Under the pieces are notes generated by a model. It was not told the origin of the DNA. It ran no database searches and saw nothing but the letters and a program-made list of their open reading frames with translations. A stretch of DNA of 64,000 bases from Hahella sp. (GTDB lineage: Bacteria > Pseudomonadota > Gammaproteobacteria > Pseudomonadales > Oleiphilaceae): positions 55,820 through 119,819 of the forward strand of contig JANQMN010000107.1 in the NCBI GenBank assembly GCA_028280065.1, given 5' to 3'. A program made the position numbers and the translations under genes. Shown here piece by piece: positions 9,399-17,420 of the stretch (its first letter is position 1; each line of letters begins with the position of its first letter).

Positions 9399-10034
9399 AT
9401 GGCTGCCGTGAAAACTGATAACGTTGATTCAGACAAAAATATCCCCGTAAAGTTCTATGCTGATTTACCCGATCACTTGAAAGTTTCTGCAATCGAGCTG
9501 TTTTTCACTGCGTTAAACGCAAAGCTGAAGCCGATCTTGGGAAATGATCATCACCTGCCGCGAGAGTTTTTAGCCGATATTCAGCCTAACAGTTGCTTCA
9601 TTGCGGCATTGGATAACCAAACGGTAGGGATACTGGCCGTAAAAGATTCAGCACAAGGCTTTTTAAACCCTACCTTTAAAACCATGAAACGCCTTTATGG
9701 TCCTTTAGGGGGATGTATTCGTTTGTTAAAACTCGCGCTTTTGGATCATTCTACGGCGGACGACGAACTATATATTGAGGGTATTGCGGTAGATCCGGAA
9801 CAGCGAAGTAAGGGGATTGGTGCCAGTCTGATGGCTATGGCTGAAGACCGGGCAAGGTCGTTGGGACTCAAGAGAGTTACCCTGGAAGTAATCGACACCA
9901 ATCCCAGAGCGGAGGCGCTTTATGCCCGAATCGGCTTTAGACCGATAAAATCTGAATTGATTACGCCTATTCGTTGGTTGATTCCGTTTCCCTTTCGTGA
10001 AGTTACATTGATGGAAAAACGCTTGAATCAATAA
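9399..10034 (+). CDS. GNAT-family N-acetyltransferase
   Basis: A 211-residue acetyl-CoA-dependent acetyltransferase. Motif A is clear near residues 127-146: IEGIAVDPEQRSKGIGASLM, with the pyrophosphate-binding R/Q-x-x-G-x-G signature. It is followed by the motif-B elements VTLEVIDTNPRAEALYARIGF. The N-terminal 100 residues, which determine substrate, are not diagnostic; LYGPLGGCIRLLKLAL resembles the extended GNATs found in many gammaproteobacteria. Monocistronic by position. Substrate unknown. Confidence 0.85.
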   Translation: MAAVKTDNVDSDKNIPVKFYADLPDHLKVSAIELFFTALNAKLKPILGNDHHLPREFLADIQPNSCFIAALDNQTVGILAVKDSAQGFLNPTFKTMKRLYGPLGGCIRLLKLALLDHSTADDELYIEGIAVDPEQRSKGIGASLMAMAEDRARSLGLKRVTLEVIDTNPRAEALYARIGFRPIKSELITPIRWLIPFPFREVTLMEKRLNQ

Positions 10035-10096
10035 AAACCGCTGTGGATATTTTATAACTTGATTACAAGGAATTACCAATTTCTGAGGGTTTCACT

Positions 10097-10125
10097 TTGA
10101 CAGATCAGAAATGTCTGCATAAATT
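10097..10125 (+). promoter_or_regulatory. sigma70-type promoter
   Basis: A consensus -35 TTGACA (10097-10102) is separated by exactly 17 nt from TAAATT (10120-10125, four of six matches to TATAAT). The spacer contains CAGATCAGAAATGTCTG, an imperfect palindrome that could be an operator. It lies about 35 nt upstream of the small gene at 10162 and is the strongest promoter-like string I found near an orphan gene here. Confidence 0.55.
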
Positions 10126-10161
10126 TTAAACATACCCATTACGAAGGGCAGGGCATGTCAA

Positions 10162-10422
10162 ATGGCCTGGCAGTTTAAATCACCAACAGAAATTGTTAAC
10201 TCCAATGGCTTTCGCCTGGTATTGGAGGAGGGTAGCTGGTGGGAACCCACGGTTCTGAGCCCGATAATCCCCGATGGCATAGATGTTCGACAGGCGGCGC
10301 TTTTAATGCGCGAAGGCCTGATTTTCGCTTGTCGTCGCAATCGCCGGCAACGCCCCAGCCGCTCCACATATGCCGCTCAGGATTTCGAAGTGCTGCGTTC
10401 GGTTAACGATAAAAGCGCCTAA
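10162..10422 (+). CDS. hypothetical 86-residue protein
   Basis: Unrecognised soluble protein beginning MAWQFKSPTEIVNSNGFRL. A Trp-rich segment, VLEEGSWWEP, follows. The C-terminal third is basic (CRRNRRQRPSR). Its main support is a good sigma70-type promoter 35 nt upstream and an isolated position between a GNAT and a halogenase. No clear Shine-Dalgarno sequence is seen, and an out-of-frame ATG lies 8 nt upstream, so the start is uncertain. Overlapping frames on the other strand look like shadows. Confidence 0.45.
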   Translation: MAWQFKSPTEIVNSNGFRLVLEEGSWWEPTVLSPIIPDGIDVRQAALLMREGLIFACRRNRRQRPSRSTYAAQDFEVLRSVNDKSA

Positions 10423-10587
10423 CCCAGTCAGCGATTTCAACGCTGCCTGATTCTTCGGAATCGCAGCGGCAATCCAAACGAACCTTTCATCCGGTCCATG
10501 ACCGACAATAATCGGCATACAATTGCCAACTGATCATGTACTATCCAAACCTTCGGAAATTCTCCTTTGGAGTCGAAGTAGTTAGAC

Positions 10588-12120
10588 ATGTCGAATATAA
10601 AAAACATCATCATCGTCGGTGGCGGCAGTGCCGGTTGGATGGCTGCTACCTATCTCAATAAAAAACTCATGCCGGAAATCTCCGGAATTGACATTAAGCT
10701 AATTGAATCACCCGATATAGAAACCATCGGGGTTGGTGAGGCAACCGTGCCGACTATCCGCGATTTCTTTGCCGCCATTGAGGTGCCTGAAAAAGAGCTG
10801 TTGGTGAGAACCAACGGCACGATTAAATCAGCCATACGGTTTGTCGATTGGTACGAGAAGGGCGACGGCGGATACTATCATCCCTTCGAAGCGCCGTTGT
10901 TTGGCGACGGCATCGATATCGCGAGTCATTGGGTGTCGGAAAAGCTCAAAGGCAGACCCGTCGATAAATTTGCCCATGCGGTCGGGTTGTTGCCAACACT
11001 CAGCGAAGCGCAGCGGGTGTCAAAAACCCCGGATACCAAAGATTATGAAGCCCCCTTGCTTTATGCCTATCATCTGGATGCCGTGTTAATGGCGGGTTAT
11101 TTGCGCGAGGTTGCCCTTAAACGCGGTGTCACCCGTGTTGAAGACACAGTGACCGATATACGGCTAAACGACAAGGGTGAAATTGCTGCTCTGAAGTGCG
11201 AAAAGACTGGCGAACATCAGGCGGATTTTTTTATCGACTGCACCGGTTTCGCAGCCATTCTTATTGAAAAAACCTTAAATGAAAAATTTGTTTCATTCGC
11301 CGATGAGTTGCTTTGTAACCGCGCCGTCGCCATGCAAACCGAATACACCAAGCAAGACGGCTTTCCGCCGCCTTATACCACGGCAACCGCAAAGACCAGC
11401 GGCTGGATCTGGGAAATAGGCCTGGCCGGCCGCAAGGGCAACGGCTATGTCTATTCTGATCGCTTTATTTCCCCGGACGAGGCTGAACAGGAGTTTAGAT
11501 CCCATCTTGGAAAACAGGCCGAGGGCAAAACTGCCCGCCACTTGCGAATGCGGGTTGGCCGCAGGGAAAACTTTTGGGCGAAAAACTGTTTGGCAATAGG
11601 GCTGTCGGGCGGTTTCGTCGAACCGTTGGAATCAACGGGCTTGCAGTTTATAGAAGTAGGCTTGCGTTTATTCGTGGAATATTTTCCGTCGAAGGAAAAC
11701 TATGAGCCACTGCGCCGCCGCTATAATCAGTCCATGGTCGGCAAGTTTGCCGATGTCAAAGACTTTATTGTCATGCACTACTGCCTGACTCAGCGGGAAG
11801 ATACGGAGTTCTGGCGCCATGCCAAGCACGACTTGAAGATTTCAGATTCGTTGAAGGAGCAGCTCGAAATCTGGCGACAAAAAATACCGACCCATGACGA
11901 TCTAAAGGAAGTCGGTTTGTTTGGCGCGCCAAATTACACCTACATTCTGGCCGGTATGCATTACCTGGCTCACGACAGTATAAATTTGCTCGCTAATATT
12001 CCGTCAGAAAGGAGTCAAAAAATACTCGGTCAGATGAAGACGTTTCAGCAGCGCGCAGTCAAGCTGTACCCGCCGCACCAAGTGCTTATAGATACACTGC
12101 ATCGGATGGTGAAAAAGTAG
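10588..12120 (+). CDS. flavin-dependent tryptophan halogenase-like protein
   Basis: A 510-residue FADH2-dependent halogenase-family protein, expected to use FADH2, oxygen and halide to make hypohalous acid, which is carried through the enzyme to a substrate indole. Visible features are the FAD-binding GGGSAGWMAA (11-20), the catalytic lysine K80 in NGTIKSAIRF (K79 in PrnA), and FVEPLESTGL (343-352), whose first Glu corresponds to the substrate-polarising E346. The signature WxWxIP appears as WIWEIG (273-278), with Gly in place of Pro. The length matches free-tryptophan halogenases. No flavin reductase, TonB-dependent receptor or natural-product cluster adjoins it, so it is an orphan; the substrate could be tryptophan, a peptide or another aromatic. 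Confidence 0.92.
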   Translation: MSNIKNIIIVGGGSAGWMAATYLNKKLMPEISGIDIKLIESPDIETIGVGEATVPTIRDFFAAIEVPEKELLVRTNGTIKSAIRFVDWYEKGDGGYYHPFEAPLFGDGIDIASHWVSEKLKGRPVDKFAHAVGLLPTLSEAQRVSKTPDTKDYEAPLLYAYHLDAVLMAGYLREVALKRGVTRVEDTVTDIRLNDKGEIAALKCEKTGEHQADFFIDCTGFAAILIEKTLNEKFVSFADELLCNRAVAMQTEYTKQDGFPPPYTTATAKTSGWIWEIGLAGRKGNGYVYSDRFISPDEAEQEFRSHLGKQAEGKTARHLRMRVGRRENFWAKNCLAIGLSGGFVEPLESTGLQFIEVGLRLFVEYFPSKENYEPLRRRYNQSMVGKFADVKDFIVMHYCLTQREDTEFWRHAKHDLKISDSLKEQLEIWRQKIPTHDDLKEVGLFGAPNYTYILAGMHYLAHDSINLLANIPSERSQKILGQMKTFQQRAVKLYPPHQVLIDTLHRMVKK

Positions 12121-12123
12121 GGA

Positions 12124-12141
12124 GTAGCAGGAGTCTGCTAC
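12124..12141. terminator. hairpin between convergent genes
   Basis: GTAGCAG (12124-12130) and CTGCTAC (12135-12141) form a 7-bp stem with a 4-nt loop, just after the halogenase stop and 8 nt from the end of the opposing gene. There is no clear T-tract on either strand, so this is a possible, weak bidirectional terminator. Confidence 0.3.
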
Positions 12142-12149
12142 AGCCCCGG

Positions 12150-12458
12150 TTACTTCTTAAGTTGATCTAACGCGCGATTCCAGTATTCTTCCGGTGCTGC
12201 CTGGAAACCGTCAGCTTCAGCAATCAGGTAGGCATGGAATTGAATCGTTTGTTCGTTAAAAGCTACTTTTGGGGTTTCCTTTAACGCTTTCTGTACTGCT
12301 TTTTTCGCGGTGCTAGTCTTCTTGGCAGCAGACTTAGCAGTCGTCTTTTTCGCAGTCGACTTTTTTGCAGATGTTTTCTTAGCGGCCGTCTTCTTGGCTG
12401 CAGATTTTTTGGCTGTAGTTTTTTTCGCGGTAGTTTCCGTTGTCTTCTTGGCTGGCAT
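12150..12458 (-). CDS. Lys/Ala-rich histone H1-like (AlgP-type) DNA-binding protein
   Basis: A 102-residue protein whose first 60 or so residues are repeats of (A/T)AKK(T/S) (MPAKKTTETTAKKTTAKKSA and onward), like bacterial histone H1 analogues and the tail of AlgP. It would bind nucleic acid without sequence specificity. The C-terminal 40 residues are a distinct small domain (QFHAYLIAEADGFQAAPEEY, then W-x-x-A) that resembles DUF2934 by its AY...G...YW..A spacing; this is a weak match. ATG 12458 is chosen because GAGAGG lies 6 nt upstream; an earlier ATG at 12521 lacks one. The repetitive coding sequence is prone to length variation. Confidence 0.8.
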   Translation of the reverse strand: MPAKKTTETTAKKTTAKKSAAKKTAAKKTSAKKSTAKKTTAKSAAKKTSTAKKAVQKALKETPKVAFNEQTIQFHAYLIAEADGFQAAPEEYWNRALDQLKK

Positions 12459-12637
12459 TTCAGACCTCTCTTTTGGTGAAGGTTCGAAAGTAAGAGTAGT
12501 TGCGAATTCGAAATGGGGCAAATCAATAATTTAATTAAAGAAAATTCTCTGTTCGCCGGCCAATTATTGGCGTTCATTCAGGCTGTATTTGATAGATAGG
12601 TGCGGCAGGGATGTCTTGATTTACGGTATTGCGCCAT

Positions 12638-12667
12638 AAACGATTTTACTCTGTAAACGGTTTTGCT
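12638..12667 (+). repeat. tandem imperfect 13-bp direct repeat with 17-nt period
   Basis: AAACGATTTTACT (12638-12650) recurs as AAACGGTTTTGCT (12655-12667), 10 of 13 matching or more, 50-80 nt upstream of the lipoprotein gene. Closely spaced direct repeats in this position can be binding sites for a regulator, but no known motif is recognised. Confidence 0.3.
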
Positions 12668-12720
12668 AAAACGACGTTATAGTCCTTTCGCATTGGTACA
12701 ATTGAGAATGGAGATTATTT

Positions 12721-13146
12721 ATGCGGCTATTACTAACTTTTATTGTCATAGGCTTGCTAGCCGGGTGCGCAGGCCGCGATCGGCAACCCCATTTCACAGA
12801 AACCTTACGCACCCAAATCTCCATCGACGGTACGAAATTTTTCGACTATTTCCTGCATGCCGACCGCTCACGGAAGCAAGGGAAATCCACTATGCAAGGT
12901 CCTCGAAAAGCCGGAAGCGACAGGTCAGCCAGCCCCCGATCCCTGACACCGGAAGAAATACAAGAAAGATCCCGCAAGAAGCTATATGAGCGGTTAGGAC
13001 GCAAATTGCTTGAAACCGGTTATTGCCGTGAAGGGTTTGTAGAACTCTATAGCTTTTTCGATCGGGGTAATGTCGAACTGCGCGGCGAATGCCGCGAAGC
13101 CGCGACGGTGGAAGATCGGAAAAACTTTGTACAAAGTGAACAGTAG
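12721..13146 (+). CDS. small lipoprotein of unknown function
   Basis: A 141-residue protein with a lipoprotein signal: MRLLLTFIVIGLLAGCAGRD, lipobox LLAGC with acylated Cys16. The residue after the +1 Cys is Ala, so sorting to the outer membrane is expected. The mature part is basic and helical (SLTPEEIQERSRKKLYERLG), then contains CREGFVELYSFFDRG and GECRE, two cysteines that may form a disulfide. It is preceded by GGAGATTATTT, a good ribosome-binding site. Not assigned to a family. Confidence 0.7.
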   Translation: MRLLLTFIVIGLLAGCAGRDRQPHFTETLRTQISIDGTKFFDYFLHADRSRKQGKSTMQGPRKAGSDRSASPRSLTPEEIQERSRKKLYERLGRKLLETGYCREGFVELYSFFDRGNVELRGECREAATVEDRKNFVQSEQ

Positions 13147-13305
13147 GAACTCTAGTGTCAGAGCCAATTGACAATACTGTAACTCCTACTCCGGGACCTA
13201 TTATTAAGATCGGATTTACAATAGCGACATGTAACCAGTCACGGCTCAAGCCAGCAGCCAAATTAATGCAGAAAGAAATAAAATTAGTTTTTATCTGGCC
13301 AAAAA

Positions 13306-13884
13306 ATGAAGCAAATTATTGAACAAACCCTCTATGGAAAAGATTTGGTTTCTTCTTATGTACAAGTTTATCTTCATGGAAAAAGTGGTTTCGATGGTAA
13401 GCAGGAGCTTCTCAAATATCGTGATTACCCTTATCTGCTAGAATCAAGAGAATTGATTCCGGACCACCCCTTCGTGGTTTTGCATGCGCGTTCTGGTGAA
13501 CATTGGGATATAAAGTCTCTGTCTGAAACCCTCGCCGGCATAAAAGAAGGTTTCCCTAGCAAATACCTTCATTTGATCGGTTATAGTCGCGGTGGAGAAG
13601 GTGTTTACAGGTATATTTCACAATATGCTTCGGTCGACTTGGCTACGGTGATAAACGCACGCATCTTCGAGGATTTGGATACAACGATTCCGTTACAGGT
13701 AATACATTCTCGCGATGACCACACGCAGGATTTCAATGTTGTACTAAGTTTCTTAGACAGAAAAAGACTGACTGGCCACGGCATTATTTTTGATGAGGTT
13801 GCCGGTGACCACTATGCGATTGGCAAGATTGCGACGGATTGCCTTATAGAAAAAGCCATTAGTAAACACAAAGCAGGTTTGTAG
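13306..13884 (+). CDS. alpha/beta-hydrolase-like protein
   Basis: A 192-residue protein with the nucleophile elbow GYSRGG near residue 92-97, a preceding strand YLHLIGY, and a late GDHYAIGK that could supply the catalytic His. PLQVIHSRDDHTQDF has the usual place of the acid-bearing loop (RDD). It is shorter than most alpha/beta hydrolases and lacks a lid, closer to the dienelactone-hydrolase/DUF-type small esterases. No signal peptide. It opens the AT-richer accessory strip; the 190 nt that follow contain no gene. Confidence 0.65.
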   Translation: MKQIIEQTLYGKDLVSSYVQVYLHGKSGFDGKQELLKYRDYPYLLESRELIPDHPFVVLHARSGEHWDIKSLSETLAGIKEGFPSKYLHLIGYSRGGEGVYRYISQYASVDLATVINARIFEDLDTTIPLQVIHSRDDHTQDFNVVLSFLDRKRLTGHGIIFDEVAGDHYAIGKIATDCLIEKAISKHKAGL

Positions 13885-14076
13885 GCAAGTAACGCCTTTT
13901 ACAGCGCTTGAAAGCGGAATATTCGACATCTGCTACGGAATTAGGACTCAGCGGTAGCAGTCTGCTGCTGGCCTCTGGGTTTCCAGGCCACCTCAGATCA
14001 AGTTATTGTCAAACCTGCGTTACCTTTTTTCTGATTCGTTCGTCAATTCGGGTCTAAACAAACGTAATAATCATTT

Positions 14077-14586
14077 ATGGACTGGAATCCACTCACCATT
14101 GACCAACTACACCGAGTCTTACCTGATAGAGCGTCTTGGTTTTTAGATGGAGGACAAGCCTTTGACCTGTTCCTAGGTGAGAAAACTCGAGAGCATTCCG
14201 ATCTGGACATAGGTGTGTTTTCCTATCATGCCAAAGCCATCCTGGATATCATCTCCACTAAGGGATACCGGGTCTATATTGCTAACCAGCAATTACTTCC
14301 TTATGTTTCAAGCGCTTTTGATGAGAAGGCTTATAACTATTGGGTCGCCGACGATAGTGCATATAAGCTTCAAATACTTGTCTATCAGGTTGAAGGCGAA
14401 AATGTGGTTTTCAGAAGGAATCCGTTAATAACATGGCCGAAAAAGAGTTTTCTCATTCAGCTTGACCAAATTGCCATAGTCAATCCACTTGTCTCTTATG
14501 CATTTAAAGTTACGACCAAGGAGCCTCTAGCAAAGGATCTTATTGATATAAAGAATTTCATGGATAGCGTTACCGGGCATGAGTAA
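14077..14586 (+). CDS. nucleotidyltransferase of the aminoglycoside adenylyltransferase-like type
   Basis: A 169-residue protein with a pol-beta-like nucleotidyltransferase core: WFLDGGQAFDLFLGEKTREH, then SDLDIGVF, giving the G-G-x-x-x-D and D-x-D metal-binding pattern. This layout is that of ANT(2'')-like and related 'lincosamide/aminoglycoside' nucleotidyltransferases, though many such homologues do not confer resistance. A resistance role should not be assumed. Its last 8 nt (ATGAGTAA) overlap the start of the NUDIX remnant that follows, suggesting a former two-gene unit. Confidence 0.78.
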   Translation: MDWNPLTIDQLHRVLPDRASWFLDGGQAFDLFLGEKTREHSDLDIGVFSYHAKAILDIISTKGYRVYIANQQLLPYVSSAFDEKAYNYWVADDSAYKLQILVYQVEGENVVFRRNPLITWPKKSFLIQLDQIAIVNPLVSYAFKVTTKEPLAKDLIDIKNFMDSVTGHE

Positions 14587-14788
14587 ATCAATCAGAGCGC
14601 GAGCGGCAGCGATAATCATTCATGAAGGTAAGATACTGGCAAAAAGAAGAACTTTCAGTGGGTTGCGTTGGAGTGCCTTATGCAACAAGATTCTTTGCTT
14701 TATCCGGATGGCTTACTCAATACATTGGCTTCGAATGGATTGCCGCCGACCACGGTTCAGACAAAGTCCGCCAACGAGGGTTACATAA
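14579..14788 (+). pseudogene. truncated NUDIX hydrolase remnant
   Basis: The frame opens with MSKSIRARAAAIIIHEGK and ILAKRR, a typical first strand and turn of NUDIX pyrophosphohydrolases. It then loses all family similarity: the NUDIX box (GX5EX7REUXEEXGU) never appears, and the rest reads as low-quality sequence to a stop at 14788. Another frame nearby reads LLNTLASNGLPPTTVQTKSA and may be the tail of an unrelated gene, implying a recombination join near 14650-14690. It overlaps the upstream nucleotidyltransferase by 8 nt. Confidence 0.45.
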
Positions 14789-14833
14789 GCCATCCCGCAT
14801 TCTTCGAACCCAATAATTCTGTGGAATAATTTT

Positions 14834-15580
14834 ATGAGAGACCAAATGGAGTGGAATCAGCAAGCCAGGAACTATGAGCAAGCTCAAGTAAAAACAGACT
14901 CATTGGATACACTCATAGAGTACCCCGCCCAACTAAGAGCAATCGGTGATGTAAAAGGTAAGAAGATATTGGACATCGCTTGTGGCAGTGGGAGAAAAGC
15001 GCTCGATTGGATTAACGCCGGTGCAGATGAGGTCTATGCATTTGATATCTCAAATCAGTATGAACACCCTTGGGCATGTGAAGAAAACAAGCCGACCAAT
15101 CTTCATGTTTTTCAGTGTGATTTGAATCACTTTAGTGCCCACGCTCTTTTGGAAGGCAAGACTTTTGATATTGTTACTTCTCTGCAGGCTGTAGGATATG
15201 GCGCTAACCTAGTCAATATTTTCAAGCAAATCAGAAAAAGCCTGAATCCAAACGGCGTGTTTGTGTATACAACTGCTCACCCGATGCGCTACGCAGTGGA
15301 ACGGAGTGAGAAAGGAGATATCGGCTTAGCCGAAGCCTATCATGATAAAACGCCCTATAGTTACCCTGGTGTTTGGAATACCAGTGCGACTTCGACTGTT
15401 GCTCCGATGACGATCTCAGAAAGAGTCAATAGTTTGATTGAGGCCGGATTCGTGATAGAGAGGATTGAAGAACCATTTATGAATCCGGATTTGGCCACAA
15501 AATATCCTCATAAATATGAATGGATGAGGAAATATTTTGGGATGATCCTCTACAAAGCACGGGCACCTAGAGATGGATAG
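14834..15580 (+). CDS. SAM-dependent class I methyltransferase
   Basis: A 248-residue Rossmann-fold methyltransferase. Motif I is KKILDIACGSGRKALDWINA (about 47-66), followed by the acidic ribose-binding residue in VYAFDIS. Motif III/IV is FDIVTSLQAVGYG, and a post-motif strand reads GVFVYTTAHPMRYAVE. This 'AHPM' element and MTISERVNSLIEAGFVIERI are typical of small-molecule methyltransferases of the type 11/25 group. GGAATAATTTT precedes the ATG. Substrate unknown. It sits in the accessory strip with no partner gene. Confidence 0.88.
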   Translation: MRDQMEWNQQARNYEQAQVKTDSLDTLIEYPAQLRAIGDVKGKKILDIACGSGRKALDWINAGADEVYAFDISNQYEHPWACEENKPTNLHVFQCDLNHFSAHALLEGKTFDIVTSLQAVGYGANLVNIFKQIRKSLNPNGVFVYTTAHPMRYAVERSEKGDIGLAEAYHDKTPYSYPGVWNTSATSTVAPMTISERVNSLIEAGFVIERIEEPFMNPDLATKYPHKYEWMRKYFGMILYKARAPRDG

Positions 15581-15797
15581 ACCTCATAGACAACTTGTGC
15601 GGCTTTACTGGAAATCAACATGACCATTGCCAAATGAATTAAAGAAATATCTGAAATTAAAGGGAATTTTGTCCTCCGCAGTGGGAAAAACTTATCTGTT
15701 TTAATTCAATCGAAGGTTGGGCTATTATCTCCGAAATGAAGTAGTACCAACTTCGAGCTAAAGAAGTTTTTTACCAGGATTTCACCAAATTACCACA

Positions 15798-16268
15798 ATG
15801 ACCAGTATTAAATACCTTATCGGTGATGCCACTTCACCTGAAGTAAAAGGCCCTAAAATAATTTGTCACATATGCAACGATATAGGCGGATGGGGCAGAG
15901 GGTTTGTCGTAGCTTTGTCTAAGAGATGGAAAACACCCGAAAAAGACTATAGAGACTGGTATAGATCCAATAGTGACTTTAAGCTTGGCAACATAAGAGT
16001 TATTGAAGTCGAGGAGCAATTATTTGTTGCAAATATGATTGGCCAGCATGGAATCAAACGCGTTAAGGGAGATGTACCCATTAGGTACGAAGCTGTCGAG
16101 GAATGTCTAGGTAAGCTGGCCACGATTGCGGCTGAAAAAGGGGCTTCAATTCATATGCCTCGTATTGGCTGTGGTTTGGCTGGTGGAAAGTGGGGAGTTA
16201 TTGAGCCAATTATTGTCAGAACATTACTGGAACAAAATCTTAATGTATATGTATATGACTTTGAGTAA
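15798..16268 (+). CDS. macro domain protein (ADP-ribose binding/hydrolysing)
   Basis: A 156-residue stand-alone macro domain. Visible elements: YLIGDATSP (adenine-binding Asp), ICHICNDIGGWGRGFVVALS (ribose loop with the conserved Asn and Gly run), FVANMIGQHGI, and MPRIGCGLAGGKWGVIEP (phosphate loop). The spelling resembles the Poa1/ALC1-like branch, which hydrolyses ADP-ribose-1''-phosphate or removes ADP-ribose from acidic residues or DNA. In bacteria this branch is often found near ADP-ribosylating toxins, but no ART gene is seen here. Single gene, in the accessory strip. Confidence 0.88.
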   Translation: MTSIKYLIGDATSPEVKGPKIICHICNDIGGWGRGFVVALSKRWKTPEKDYRDWYRSNSDFKLGNIRVIEVEEQLFVANMIGQHGIKRVKGDVPIRYEAVEECLGKLATIAAEKGASIHMPRIGCGLAGGKWGVIEPIIVRTLLEQNLNVYVYDFE

Positions 16269-16424
16269 CCGGCGAAAGTTGGTCAATACGGCCTTTTGCA
16301 GCTCTTAAAGAACTTAGGTAAAAAGGCGAGGTTGACCCAAAAAGGGGTTGCTTCATATAGCCGGTCGAGTTCAATAAAATCAGGAGGATGTAGTGCGTAA
16401 CAGCATTGCATTTACACAAAAGCT

Positions 16425-16796
16425 ATGATTGACGGTATTCAAGATGTCTATGTAAATGTATCGGATATGGAGCGGTCTATTGCGTTCTACTGCGACCTGC
16501 TTGGTTGTAAAGTGATTTTTCAAAGTCAGCATTGGACTTCCTTGGACGCTTTCGGGTTAAAAATAGGGCTTCATTGGACGGGAGGTAACCAGGTTCCCCC
16601 GGTGAATTTCGATAGCCATGGACCGCACTCCGGTGCAACTATTACTTTCAGTTCTTCAGATGTGACATCAGATAAAAAAGTTTTAATAAACGGTGGTGTT
16701 AATATCGTTTGTGAAGTCGATGAAGAGTTTGGCCATCTTGTGGTCTTTACCGATCCTGATGGTAACTTTTTAAAGCTAATGAAGCAGAAGTATTAG
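16425..16796 (+). CDS. VOC (glyoxalase/bleomycin-resistance) superfamily protein
   Basis: A 123-residue single-gene VOC protein made of two beta-alpha-beta-beta-beta modules. The first opens with DVYVNVSDMERSIAFYCDLL, and the second ends HLVVFTDPDGNFLKLMK. The metal-ligand positions would be near the start of each module, but the first typically needs His/Gln/Glu and here reads QDVYVNV; the terminal acidic ligand of the second is replaced by Lys (FLKLM rather than xExx). Metal binding may therefore be lost or altered. Function could be lyase, dioxygenase or antibiotic-binding; not decidable from sequence. Confidence 0.85.
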   Translation: MIDGIQDVYVNVSDMERSIAFYCDLLGCKVIFQSQHWTSLDAFGLKIGLHWTGGNQVPPVNFDSHGPHSGATITFSSSDVTSDKKVLINGGVNIVCEVDEEFGHLVVFTDPDGNFLKLMKQKY

Positions 16797-16967
16797 GGTT
16801 GTCTATTTCTGTTGGGCTCGACGCAAGATTGAGTGAGTAAAGAATATCTTTTGAAGGCGCATCGGCGTGATTCGAGTCTTCCCTCGCATCAGTTTTTAAA
16901 AAGTTATTTTAGCCAAGATTGCCTTATCGGTCATTTGCGGCACGCTGCGATCTCAGAAAAGAGACTT

Positions 16968-17420
16968 ATGAGTTTTAAAATATCCCTTCTATCCGAACTA
17001 CCTCCTGAACTGACAACCTTATGTGATATGGCCCGAGGTGAAGGTTTTGGCATGCTAGATCGGCTTGTAACCGGATTCAAGACAGAAGCAAATACTTTTA
17101 CTCGTCGAGGCGAGGCACTGTTTGGCGCTGCACAGGATGGCAAGCTGGTTGGTATTGGCGGTCTAAATATTGACCCTTATTTCGATGAGCCGGATGTCGG
17201 TAGGCTGCGGCACTTGTATGTGCATCCTGACTATAGATGTATTGGTGTAGGCAGAAGACTAAACGCTGAAATTGAGCGAGCCGCTAAGGGCTATTTTGGC
17301 AAATTGCAGCTCTTCACTTCGTCAAAGAGCGCATCTCATTTTTACGAAGCGCTTGGTTTTAAGCCGGTTATTGGTGTAAAAAAGGTAAGTCATTTTAAAT
17401 TGTTGTGTTCAATGAGCTAA
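16968..17420 (+). CDS. GNAT-family N-acetyltransferase
   Basis: A 150-residue acetyltransferase. ATG 16968 (MSFKISLLSELPPELTTLCD) fits GNAT length; an in-frame GTG at 16833 would add 45 residues with no family similarity. Motif A is LRHLYVHPDYRCIGVGRRLN (acetyl-CoA pyrophosphate loop), followed by KLQLFTSSKSASHFYEALGF. This last element, with the Tyr general acid, is well conserved. Substrate unknown. It lies between the VOC gene and a methyltransferase pseudogene. Confidence 0.85.
   Translation: MSFKISLLSELPPELTTLCDMARGEGFGMLDRLVTGFKTEANTFTRRGEALFGAAQDGKLVGIGGLNIDPYFDEPDVGRLRHLYVHPDYRCIGVGRRLNAEIERAAKGYFGKLQLFTSSKSASHFYEALGFKPVIGVKKVSHFKLLCSMS

Noticed and set aside
10303..10518. 71-residue minus-strand frame
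   Set aside because: Antisense to the 86-residue gene that has a promoter; no ribosome-binding site.
10417..10583. GCCTAAC ... GTTAGAC as an attC-like pair
   Set aside because: The two core-like heptamers fit the consensus, but the adjacent inner arms do not pair and the site holds the halogenase leader.
13155..13322. 55-residue frame from GTG 13155 (MSEPIDNTVTPTPGPIIKIG)
   Set aside because: A weak AGGA precedes it, but the 3' part is the leader and start of the next gene, and the composition is not convincing.
14077..14586. Aminoglycoside resistance gene
   Set aside because: The fold is right, but many such nucleotidyltransferases act on other substrates; no mobile context supports resistance.
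15600..15745. Fragments resembling a phosphoribosyltransferase (GNFVLRSGK)
   Set aside because: Only about ten residues look familiar; no second motif supports a pseudogene call.
16833..16967. N-terminal extension of the GNAT from GTG 16833
   Set aside because: The added 45 residues do not resemble GNAT sequence; ATG 16968 fits family length.
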